NCBI GenBank assembly: GCA_030950865.1
Contig: JAUZQR010000396.1
Span: forward strand, 1-5,787
Source: Mariprofundaceae bacterium
GTDB lineage: Bacteria; Pseudomonadota; Zetaproteobacteria; Mariprofundales; Mariprofundaceae
Direction: 5' to 3'
DNA: 5,787 bases
Shown: positions 1 through 5,707 of the stretch, in pieces
Numbering within the stretch: position 1 is the stretch's first letter
How the letters are laid out: the number at the start of each line of letters is the position of its first letter
Program-made: the position numbers and the translations under genes
Notes under the pieces: model-generated
What the model was told of the DNA's origin: nothing
The model's database searches: none
Seen by the model: the letters and a program-made list of their open reading frames with translations, nothing else

Positions 1-615
1 GTCATTTCAGCCCAAGACCGTGTCGCCGCAAGTCGCATGGCCGCTGAATATGGGAACATCATCTTATTGGATGATGGTTTTCAATATCGCCAATTACAGC
101 GTCAGTGTGATATTGTATTGATTCCAAATGAAGGTTTTGGCAATGGTTATATATTGCCCGCAGGTCCGTTAAGAGAACCTCCAAAAGCACTCAATCGTGC
201 TGATATAATTGTCCGTACAGGCACTACTTCAAACAAACCTCTAACAACGACCAAAGAATGGCATTGGCATAGCAAGCCTCAGCCGTTGAATGATTGGAAT
301 CAATGCGCTAAAGAAACGCCAAAGTCTGTGGCTGTTGTTAGTGCGATTGCACGCCCTCAACGCTTCAAGGAAAGTTTACAAGAGCTTGATGTTCAGATTG
401 AAACCTCCTATTTTTTTCCAGACCATCATGCTTTTACAAAACAGGATATGTACGATATTTGGCAGCAATCTACCGCGATTGCAGTGACCGCCAAAGATGC
501 TGTAAAATTATTGCCTCTATGGCCTAAAAACAAACCTTTATGGGTGCTTGAACAAAGTTTTGAAGGGGAAGTTGGACTCATAGAAGCTGTTTTAGAGTCT
601 TTAGGAAAGTCCTAA
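1..615 (+). CDS. lpxK: Tetraacyldisaccharide 4'-kinase (LpxK), C-terminal part, cut by the window start
   Basis: LpxK phosphorylates the 4' position of the tetraacyldisaccharide-1-phosphate lipid A precursor at the inner face of the cytoplasmic membrane, using ATP. The reading frame is open from base 1, so the visible 204 residues are the C-terminal part. The family is usually about 320-340 residues, so roughly 120-130, including the P-loop, lie upstream. Visible family hallmarks are ILLDDGFQYRQL (fragment residues 21-32, holding the conserved DDGFQ metal/catalytic segment), PAGPLREP (53-60), SAIARPQRF (114-122), FPDHHAF (139-145) and TAKDAVK (163-169). The Met at base 37 is internal, because conserved LpxK sequence (DRVAASR) precedes it. 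The TAA stop at 613-615 lies inside a strong hairpin. A small zinc-ribbon gene follows 69 bases later, the same neighbour as in E. coli (lpxK-ycaR). Identification is by recalled family motifs. Confidence 0.93.
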   Translation, partial: VISAQDRVAASRMAAEYGNIILLDDGFQYRQLQRQCDIVLIPNEGFGNGYILPAGPLREPPKALNRADIIVRTGTTSNKPLTTTKEWHWHSKPQPLNDWNQCAKETPKSVAVVSAIARPQRFKESLQELDVQIETSYFFPDHHAFTKQDMYDIWQQSTAIAVTAKDAVKLLPLWPKNKPLWVLEQSFEGEVGLIEAVLESLGKS

Positions 616-624
616 ATGACTCTA
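593..624 (+). other. Strong RNA hairpin spanning the lpxK stop codon
   Basis: An inverted repeat can form a 14-bp stem, all Watson-Crick, with one bulged T and a 3-base loop. Bases 593-599 (TAGAGTC) pair with 618-624 (GACTCTA). Then T600 pairs with A616 past bulged T617, and 601-606 (TTAGGA) pairs with 610-615 (TCCTAA) around loop AAG at 607-609. The lpxK stop codon is in the 3' arm. No T-run follows on either strand, so this is not a standard Rho-independent terminator. It could be an RNA-processing or stability element, or a weak attenuator between lpxK and the genes below. The pairing is seen directly; the function is inference. Confidence 0.6.
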
Positions 625-637
625 GGTGTTGGTGCCA

Positions 638-660
638 GCAAGCAGCAGTGTTAGGCTTGC
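638..660 (+). repeat. Small inverted repeat in the lpxK-ycaR spacer
   Basis: GCAAGC (638-643) and GCTTGC (655-660) are perfect reverse complements around an 11-base loop, 14 bases after the larger hairpin. The stem is only 6 bp and has no T-tract. An alternative pairing puts CCAGC (635-639) against GCTGG (673-677), which touches the ycaR ribosome-binding site. The 616-684 spacer holds nothing else I can identify. A chance repeat is quite possible. Confidence 0.25.
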
Positions 661-675
661 CCCATTCATAACGCT

Positions 676-680
676 GGAGA
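676..680 (+). promoter_or_regulatory. Ribosome-binding site of the Trm112-like gene
   Basis: GGAGA lies 4 bases before the ATG at 685. It is one of the clearest Shine-Dalgarno sequences in the window and fixes the start of a gene only 57 codons long. It shows that this small gene starts translation independently of lpxK, whose stop is 69 bases upstream. Confidence 0.7.
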
Positions 681-684
681 TACT

Positions 685-858
685 ATGATTGATCAAGCCT
701 TACTCGATATTCTTGCATGCCCAAAATGCAAAAAAAGTGTGCAATACAATGATGATAAAACTGCTTTATTGTGCGAAAAATGCCAATTGGTATACCCTAT
801 TCGGGATGATATTCCTGTTATGCTGATTGATGAGGCTAAATCCTTAGCTGACAGTTAA
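685..858 (+). CDS. ycaR: Trm112-like / UPF0434 (YcaR) small zinc-ribbon protein
   Basis: A 57-residue cytoplasmic protein, the usual size for the Trm112/YcaR family. It begins MIDQALLDILACPKCKK and carries four cysteines in two CxxC knuckles (C12, C15, C30, C33), the likely zinc site. The stretch LVYPIRDDIPVMLIDEA (35-51) matches the family's typical YPIRDGIPVML-type C-terminal segment. The start is set by ATG at 685 with GGAGA just upstream. Eukaryotic and archaeal Trm112 proteins activate several SAM-dependent methyltransferases; the bacterial family has no firmly assigned role that I know of. In E. coli ycaR lies between lpxK and kdsB. Here a methyltransferase gene follows after 11 bases instead of kdsB, so a partnership with that enzyme is a reasonable inference, not shown by the sequence. 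Confidence 0.88.
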   Translation: MIDQALLDILACPKCKKSVQYNDDKTALLCEKCQLVYPIRDDIPVMLIDEAKSLADS

Positions 859-869
859 GCCAATACGAT

Positions 870-1562
870 ATGATTACACAGGCGCACCATAAGGCATTCA
901 GCAAACAACGCTGGAGCACTGCTCTGAAAGCTGAACTATCTTTATTTAATCAGCTTCAACAGGGAAATGTCGACATTGATTCTTTGAAAAAGCAAATAAG
1001 AAAACGTTACATGCCACTCATTGAGCCCCATGTGTCTGATCTTCAGGAAAATAGTCAAATTCTCGAGTTAGGCTGTGGTCCCACATGTATTTCTCAATTC
1101 ATCAAGCTGGGAAAAAAGACATTTCTTGATCCTTTACTGGATGATTTCCGCCGCGCATGGCCTGGCAGCCTACCCAAAGGCACCTTTATCGTAGATATGG
1201 CGGAAAATATCAATGCCTCAGATGCATCTTTCGACTGTGTCATCTGCTTAAAAACAATTAGTCATGTGCAAAACCCTGAGTTGGTTTTACATGAAGTTGA
1301 GCGTTTATTAAAACCTGATGGAACTTTTCTAGTAAGTGTCGAGTTATGGCCAACTATCTTTGCTAAATTACATTATTTCACAGCACAGTTCTTCCCGCAG
1401 CGTACACTTAAAAATCGTTTATATTGCTATACAAAGAATGGTATAGAAAACACCTTGCAACGCCACTTCAACATCCAATCAACGCATCGCTTTCCATCCA
1501 TGAAAGTTTTTAACCTTAAATATGAATGCTTCTATGTCTGCACACCTTTAAAAGACTCATGA
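870..1562 (+). CDS. Class I SAM-dependent methyltransferase (Methyltransf_11 type), substrate unknown
   Basis: A 230-residue soluble protein with a Rossmann-type methyltransferase core. Motif I is ILELGCGPT (64-72). An acidic residue follows strand 2 (D87 in TFLDPL). FDCVICLKTISHVQNPE (121-137) covers motifs around strand 4, and LLKPDGTFLV (146-155) the strand-5 region. About 60 residues precede the core and are predicted mostly helical and charged (KKQIRKRYMPL, 40-50). The C-terminal part (160-230) is probably the substrate-binding cap. ATG at 870 is the first usable start, because an in-frame TGA lies at 849-851. No good Shine-Dalgarno is visible, so translation may be coupled to ycaR, which ends 11 bases upstream. 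The stop overlaps the waaF start (ATGA, 1559-1562). Context suggests modification of LPS or a precursor, but the family is too broad to name a substrate. Confidence 0.85.
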   Translation: MITQAHHKAFSKQRWSTALKAELSLFNQLQQGNVDIDSLKKQIRKRYMPLIEPHVSDLQENSQILELGCGPTCISQFIKLGKKTFLDPLLDDFRRAWPGSLPKGTFIVDMAENINASDASFDCVICLKTISHVQNPELVLHEVERLLKPDGTFLVSVELWPTIFAKLHYFTAQFFPQRTLKNRLYCYTKNGIENTLQRHFNIQSTHRFPSMKVFNLKYECFYVCTPLKDS

Positions 1563-2521
1563 CACAAAGCATCAGCATATTTCCACCCAACTGGCTGGGG
1601 GATGTTATCATGGCACAACCTGCTATGCGTGCCATTGTACAGCATTCTCCTGATAGCGAGATTCATGTCTTTGGTCGCCCATGGTTAAATGATTTACTAC
1701 CCTTTCTCAACTTAGAACAAACCACCTATCAAGCCAAACTTGCATCACACCAGAAAAGCTTTTTATTTCGCAACAGCTTCCACGCTGCATGGCAGGCTTT
1801 TCGCTCTGGTAGCACGGAACGCCATGGTTTTAAGCATGAGTGCCGCTCATTGTTACTTACGCATGCCTATCGACCCAAGTTGAATATGCAACATGAACAT
1901 CACCGTGATTATTTCCTCGATTTGGTCGAACAGGCACATATTCCCGTTGAGCAGCGACATGTTTCGTTATCCGCGAAACAAGCTGATTTGGATGCGGGCA
2001 TTGCCTTACTTGAAGAGCGCAACATTGATCCAGAACGCGCTATCTGCGTTGCCCCTGGCGCGCAATTCGGTGGAGCCAAGCGTTATCCTTCCCAAGCCTA
2101 TGCTTATATTTTGAAATGGCTGTCAGAAGCTGGTTGGCAAATAGTGATTCTAGGCACGCAGGCAGAACGTGATATTGGTGATTTATGCTTAGCAAAAACC
2201 ATGGGCAAAACATGGAATGCCTCAGGCACAACAAGCCTGCTCCAAGCATTGCAACTGGTCGCATGCAGTAGGCTTACCTTATGCAATGATTCTGGTTTGA
2301 TGCATGTCTCGGCAGGTCTTGGTAAACCCACAGTAGGTATATTTGGCGCAACTGATCCGAGCCGTACAGCCCCGTCTGGTAAGCATGTTTCTTTATTATA
2401 CAAGCCTGCGCCATGTAGCCCATGTCTCAAACGCGAATGCTCTGTTTTAGGGCATCCCTGCATGGTCAATGTTTTTCCAGAAATGGTTCGTGATGCCTGC
2501 TTGGAGCTACTGGCAGCTTGA
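1559..2521 (+). CDS. waaF: ADP-heptose:LPS heptosyltransferase II-like glycosyltransferase (GT9)
   Basis: A 320-residue GT9 enzyme expected to transfer L-glycero-D-manno-heptose from ADP-heptose to the first heptose of the LPS inner core, on the cytoplasmic side of the inner membrane. The N-terminal domain starts ISIFPPNWLGDVIMAQP, with D15 at the position of the conserved GD aspartate. NSF (72-74) and HGFKHECRSLLLTH (89-102) match the acceptor domain. PGAQFGGAKRYP (166-177) and NDSGLMHVSAG (243-253) are the WaaF-type ADP-heptose-binding motifs; E. coli WaaF has PGAEFGPAKRWP and NDSGLMHVAA. Near the end, cysteines C286, C289, C294 and C301 form a cluster absent from the E. coli protein. ATG 1559 is chosen because it forms an ATGA overlap with the preceding stop and puts the FPPNWLGD motif near the N-terminus. 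A Met codon at 1526 would add 11 atypical residues. Assignment as WaaF rests on these motifs and on the adjacent WaaC-like gene. Confidence 0.88.
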   Translation: MTQSISIFPPNWLGDVIMAQPAMRAIVQHSPDSEIHVFGRPWLNDLLPFLNLEQTTYQAKLASHQKSFLFRNSFHAAWQAFRSGSTERHGFKHECRSLLLTHAYRPKLNMQHEHHRDYFLDLVEQAHIPVEQRHVSLSAKQADLDAGIALLEERNIDPERAICVAPGAQFGGAKRYPSQAYAYILKWLSEAGWQIVILGTQAERDIGDLCLAKTMGKTWNASGTTSLLQALQLVACSRLTLCNDSGLMHVSAGLGKPTVGIFGATDPSRTAPSGKHVSLLYKPAPCSPCLKRECSVLGHPCMVNVFPEMVRDACLELLAA

Positions 2522-3534
2522 AAGTTCTGATTGTAAAACTATCGGCATTCGGTGATATTATCCATGCGCTTCCCGCACTTGATGATTTGCTTGCTCGCCC
2601 TGAAATAAACGAGGTTCATTGGTTGGTTGACCAACGCTTTGCCTTTGTCACTGATATATTCCCTTCTCAGGTCAAGGTGCATAAAGTTTCCTTGAAAGGG
2701 GATAATCGTATACGCCATGCTTGGCAGATGATTCAAGCATTACGTAACGAACACTTTGACATGATTTTTGATCTACAAGGGTTAATTAAATCAGGTTTTA
2801 TGGCTTGGGCTTCTGCCACGTTGGGCTGCAAAGTATTTGGTTTTGACCAAGCACAAAGCCCCGAATGGCCAAATCGCTGGTTTGTTCGCCCTGTAAACTT
2901 TCATCCCAATGAAAAACATGTTGTACCACTTTATCGGCATATTATTGCTGCCGCATTTAGCCTTGAAAACAAAGAACAGACATATCATGCGCCACATATT
3001 CAAATCACCTCAGAGATGCAAAATCAAGGGGTGCAAGCCTTGCATGATATGGGGGTTCAAGCTCCTTTTTCAGTTTTACATGTTGGTGGAAGTTATATCA
3101 CCAAACGCCTGCCTGATGCACAGTGGCAACAGTTAGTGCAACGTATGCAAAAAGAGCAAACATTGCTCATCTTATGGGGCAATGAAGAGGAGAAGAAACG
3201 TGCGCAAGCCATTACCAAACAAGGTGAGTCTATCATGGTTGCTCCTCAGTGTTTTTCTCTACCAACACTTGCTGGCATACTGCAACAAGCCTCTACCTAT
3301 ATAGGGCAAGATACTGGTGTCACACACCTAGCTGCGGCCTGTGATTGTCCCACCATTACATTATGGGGAGCGACCGCACCTTGGCGCATGGGTGCATTGG
3401 GCGCTTTGCATCGACATATCATTCCACAAGCAGGTTGTTCACCTTGTTTTAACCGTCAGTGTGATAATTTTATCTGTATGCCATCACTCAATATCGAACA
3501 TATCTATCATGCTTGGCAGGATACACGTCGATGA
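2518..3534 (+). CDS. waaC: ADP-heptose:LPS heptosyltransferase I-like glycosyltransferase (GT9), TTG start
   Basis: A 338-residue GT9 enzyme, probably the transferase that adds the first heptose to Kdo2-lipid A. It opens MKVLIVKLSAFGDIIHALPA; D13 is at the position of the catalytic aspartate of E. coli WaaC, which opens MRVLIVKTSSMGDVLHTLPA. FDLQGLIKSG (84-93) matches the WaaC segment IDAQGLVKSA. The ADP-heptose domain shows HVGGSYITKRLPDAQW (188-203, with the conserved lysine K196), LLILWGNEEE (216-225) and GQDTGVTHLAAA (263-274). A C-terminal cysteine cluster (C307, C310, C315, C320) echoes the one in waaF. The start is TTG at 2518, sharing TTGA with the waaF stop; GGAG at 2503-2506 is a rather distant ribosome-binding site, so coupling is likely. 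No in-frame ATG fits, since the family N-terminus begins exactly at this TTG. A different GT9 acceptor specificity cannot be excluded. Confidence 0.85.
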   Translation: MKVLIVKLSAFGDIIHALPALDDLLARPEINEVHWLVDQRFAFVTDIFPSQVKVHKVSLKGDNRIRHAWQMIQALRNEHFDMIFDLQGLIKSGFMAWASATLGCKVFGFDQAQSPEWPNRWFVRPVNFHPNEKHVVPLYRHIIAAAFSLENKEQTYHAPHIQITSEMQNQGVQALHDMGVQAPFSVLHVGGSYITKRLPDAQWQQLVQRMQKEQTLLILWGNEEEKKRAQAITKQGESIMVAPQCFSLPTLAGILQQASTYIGQDTGVTHLAAACDCPTITLWGATAPWRMGALGALHRHIIPQAGCSPCFNRQCDNFICMPSLNIEHIYHAWQDTRR

Positions 3535-4268
3535 AAATGCTCATTCTATTTATTGCTCTATGCCTGAATATTTCCACGGCCTATGCCGAGCATGCGTGCA
3601 TGCCTTATGCAGGTGAACAACTCACCTTCAATGTTGGCTGGGAATTTGTTAATGCTGGCTCTGCCACCATGACGGTTAGTGCCCCATCAGATCAATCATA
3701 CAAGATTCATACGGCTGCTCGCACCAATAAATTTCTCGATATATTCAAGAAGGTGCGCGATACCATTATTTCTGAAGGTGTGTGTGTCGATGGCAAGATG
3801 CAAAGTACACGTTTTGACTTGGAACAACACGAGCGTTCCTACCATGCAAAAAAAGAAACGCGCTTTGATTGGCAACACAATAAGGTGCTTTATACGCAAA
3901 ATAAAAAAACTGATAGTTATGATGTCCCCGCAGGGCATTTGAATGTCATCGATGCATTCTTTAGGGTGCGCAGTGCAAAGCTGGTCGCTGGTCAAATACT
4001 GAACATTCCTGTTTTTGATTCACGAAAAACATATAATGTTGTTGTAACCGTCGGAAAAAAAACAAAAATGCTACGCGCACCATGGGGCGGGCATGTTGAA
4101 TGCATTAGTATTGAGCCTATGCTTAAAACAGAAGGTATTTTTTCCAGTAAAGGCAGTCTGAAAATATGGGTGACCAATGATAGCAGGCATATTCCTATCA
4201 AGTTGATCGCAAAAATAAAAATTGGGCATATCGTCGGAACACTCGTCGATTACAAGGAACCTAAGTGA
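3531..4268 (+). CDS. Secreted DUF3108-family protein of unknown function
   Basis: A 245-residue protein with a signal peptide: MK, a hydrophobic core (LILFIALCLNIST, residues 4-16) and a likely cleavage after AYA (17-19). It is therefore probably periplasmic or on the outer membrane. The mature part resembles DUF3108: GEQLTFNVGWEFVNAGSATM (28-47), AFFRVRSAKLVAGQ (142-155), IPVFDSRKTYNVVVTVG (159-175) and a final segment with KIWVTNDSRHIPIKLIAKI (211-229). Its alternating hydrophobic pattern suggests mostly beta strands. The cysteine in the signal core is not followed from a proper lipobox (IALC), so lipidation is unlikely. ATG 3531 is preferred: it forms an ATGA overlap with the waaC stop and gives a clean signal peptide. 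An ATG at 3513 would add six residues. Translational coupling to the heptosyltransferases and to the membrane methyltransferase downstream suggests an envelope role. No biochemical function can be named. Confidence 0.82.
   Translation: MKMLILFIALCLNISTAYAEHACMPYAGEQLTFNVGWEFVNAGSATMTVSAPSDQSYKIHTAARTNKFLDIFKKVRDTIISEGVCVDGKMQSTRFDLEQHERSYHAKKETRFDWQHNKVLYTQNKKTDSYDVPAGHLNVIDAFFRVRSAKLVAGQILNIPVFDSRKTYNVVVTVGKKTKMLRAPWGGHVECISIEPMLKTEGIFSSKGSLKIWVTNDSRHIPIKLIAKIKIGHIVGTLVDYKEPK
4254..4259 (+). promoter_or_regulatory. Ribosome-binding site supporting the GTG start at 4265
   Basis: AAGGAA ends 5 bases before GTG at 4265. It is the strongest Shine-Dalgarno among the overlapping genes and supports this GTG, inside the GTGA stop/start overlap, as the true start of the membrane methyltransferase. 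Confidence 0.6.
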
Positions 4269-4822
4269 ATACAACGTATACAAAACTTGAAACATGGTGT
4301 CTTGCCAACCGTAAATTAGCCACTGCCCCAGCTTTTATCCTTTTGTTGGTGTTCGCTAAACCAAGTGCTCTCTCCTTAACGATTGGCGCAATCATGGTTT
4401 GCTTGGGTGAGATGGGGCGCACATGGTCTTCTGGTTACATTGATAAAAATGCTAAACTTGCAACCGCTGGGCCTTATCGTTTTACTCGAAACCCATTGTA
4501 CTTCTTTAATGCCGTTATCTTTGTCGGTTTTTGCATGATGGCATACAACCTGTGGGCAGCCTTATTTGGCATCATATCTTTCACTATTATTTATCGTGCC
4601 ACCATGCGCAGTGAAGCTGAATTTATTGCGCCCATATTTGGCGAAGAATTCACCAAATGGACTGCCGTTGTACCGATGTTTTGGCCAAAATGGACCAATT
4701 ACCCAGCACAAGGGCAATTTTCTTGGGCTTTGGTAGGCAAACACCGTGAACAAAAAAATGCTTTGGCAATGTTGGCTGGTATTATTCTCTTTTTCGGCAT
4801 TTACGCCATTCAATCACAATAA
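4265..4822 (+). CDS. Integral-membrane methyltransferase, isoprenylcysteine/PEMT family (substrate unknown)
   Basis: A 185-residue polytopic membrane protein. Hydrophobic segments are at about 20-31, 35-50, 79-95, 96-110 and 164-181. The family signature is GPYRFTRNPLYF (69-80), followed after two membrane spans by RSEAEFIAPIFGEEFTKW (115-132). This pairing of GPYR.xRNP with a later E.E.....G..F..Y/W motif is typical of ICMT/PEMT-type enzymes, where it forms the SAM site. Eukaryotic members methylate prenylated cysteines or phosphatidylethanolamine. Bacteria lack CAAX prenylation, so the substrate here is likely a lipid or lipid-linked molecule (inference). The last span (164-181), after a basic loop, is an extension beyond the core motif. 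The start is GTG 4265, in a GTGA overlap with the DUF3108 stop and backed by AAGGAA upstream. GC by hand count is about 43%. Confidence 0.83.
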   Translation: MNTTYTKLETWCLANRKLATAPAFILLLVFAKPSALSLTIGAIMVCLGEMGRTWSSGYIDKNAKLATAGPYRFTRNPLYFFNAVIFVGFCMMAYNLWAALFGIISFTIIYRATMRSEAEFIAPIFGEEFTKWTAVVPMFWPKWTNYPAQGQFSWALVGKHREQKNALAMLAGIILFFGIYAIQSQ

Positions 4823-4845
4823 ATCATTATAAACAGGTATAAGAA

Positions 4846-5706
4846 ATGACTTTAGCATTATTTGAAAAGTGCCCTATCCAATGCAATAGCACATTAATCG
4901 AAACCAACATCCACCTGCCTGAAGGAACACTTCGTCAATGCTCTCAGTGTGGGCAACTACTCAGTGCATGCTCTGAAGATTGGTACAATAAATCCATGCA
5001 AGAATTTAATACGCCCAAAGGAACCCTTCCAGAAAAAAAACACAAACAACGTTACAATAAGCGTATATCTAAAATATTAAACGCAGCAAAAAAACAACTC
5101 TTATATAAAGCAAATGATATCATCTCATTGGATGTTGGCTGTTCAAGCGGCGCTCTTCTACAAGTTGCTCAACACTGTGGTTTCACGGCACATGGGGTAG
5201 AACCTGCTGAGCAAGCAGCAAAGACCGCCTCACTTATCCCCAATGCCCATGTATTTCAAGGACTTTTGCATGATGCAAAATATCCCGATAATCACTTTGA
5301 TATCATTACACTTTTTGAAGTTATTGAACATTTGACCAATCCAATAGATCTTATACAAGAAATAATGCGGATTTTAAAACCTGGTGGAATATTACTCATT
5401 GGCACAGGTAATGCCGACTCTTGGACTGTTCATATACAGGGTGAAAAATGGGACTATTTCGATATTAGTGGTCATGGAGGCCACATCAGTTTTTTTACCC
5501 CAAAAAGCATGATGTTTTTAGCCCAACACTGCAACCTAGTTATAAAAAATATTCATACCAAGCGTGTCAATTTGGGTGAAAAGAAAAACATCAGCTTTAT
5601 TTCTTATCAACTAAATAGAATAGCTAGAGAACTTATTGCCTTGCCTGCACGCTGGACAAATAAAGGTCATGATATGTTAGTATCTATGCAAAAACCAATA
5701 AATTAA
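4846..5706 (+). CDS. Class I SAM-dependent methyltransferase with N-terminal zinc ribbon
   Basis: A 286-residue soluble protein. The N-terminus carries a CxxxC...CxxC pattern (C9, C13, C32, C35), a probable zinc ribbon. A lysine-rich linker follows (about 58-90). The methyltransferase core has motif I LDVGCSSGALL (95-105), the acidic residue E119 in GVEP for ribose binding, FDIITLFEVIEHLTNP (151-166) and ILKPGGILLIGTGN (176-189). The stretch GHGGHISFFTPKSM (209-222) is common in methyltransferases of surface-polysaccharide clusters. ATG 4846 follows a 23-base spacer with a modest AGG at 4835-4837. Here there is no overlap with the upstream gene, unlike the block before it. GC is about 38% by hand count, against about 48% in waaF, so this gene may be a later acquisition. 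Sugar or glycan O- or C-methylation is plausible, with the substrate unknown. Confidence 0.85.
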   Translation: MTLALFEKCPIQCNSTLIETNIHLPEGTLRQCSQCGQLLSACSEDWYNKSMQEFNTPKGTLPEKKHKQRYNKRISKILNAAKKQLLYKANDIISLDVGCSSGALLQVAQHCGFTAHGVEPAEQAAKTASLIPNAHVFQGLLHDAKYPDNHFDIITLFEVIEHLTNPIDLIQEIMRILKPGGILLIGTGNADSWTVHIQGEKWDYFDISGHGGHISFFTPKSMMFLAQHCNLVIKNIHTKRVNLGEKKNISFISYQLNRIARELIALPARWTNKGHDMLVSMQKPIN

Positions 5707-5707
5707 T

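Noticed and set aside
593..630. The lpxK-end hairpin as a Rho-independent terminator
   Set aside because: The stem is strong, but the bases after it (GGTGTTGGTG) contain no T-run, and the minus-strand side has none either.
1526..1558. An upstream ATG that would lengthen the WaaF-like protein by 11 residues
   Set aside because: It lies well inside the preceding methyltransferase gene, has no ribosome-binding site, and adds residues unlike the family. The ATGA overlap at 1559 is the better start.
2223..2239. CAGGC / GCCTG inverted repeat inside waaF
   Set aside because: It is a 5-bp stem inside a conserved coding region and is explained by codon content.
2040..2469. Minus-strand open frames opposite waaF
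   Set aside because: They lie wholly opposite a well-supported gene, have no recognisable domain and no ribosome-binding site that I can see. They are shadows of the plus-strand coding pattern.
3513..3530. An upstream ATG for the DUF3108 protein
   Set aside because: It would put six residues before a normal signal peptide. ATG 3531 gives a cleaner signal sequence and the same 4-base overlap as the neighbouring genes.
3546..3565. Lipoprotein signal in the DUF3108 protein
   Set aside because: The cysteine is preceded by I-A-L, which lacks the small residue required at the -1 position of a lipobox. An ordinary signal-peptidase I site (AYA) follows.
3696..4295. Minus-strand open frames opposite the DUF3108 gene
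   Set aside because: They carry no recognisable motif and overlap a gene with a signal peptide and family motifs. Their length is expected by chance.
4780..4845. A promoter before the zinc-ribbon methyltransferase
   Set aside because: The area is AT-rich with TATAAA-like words (about 4828-4833), but no matching -35 element at proper spacing is convincing, and the gap is only 23 bases.
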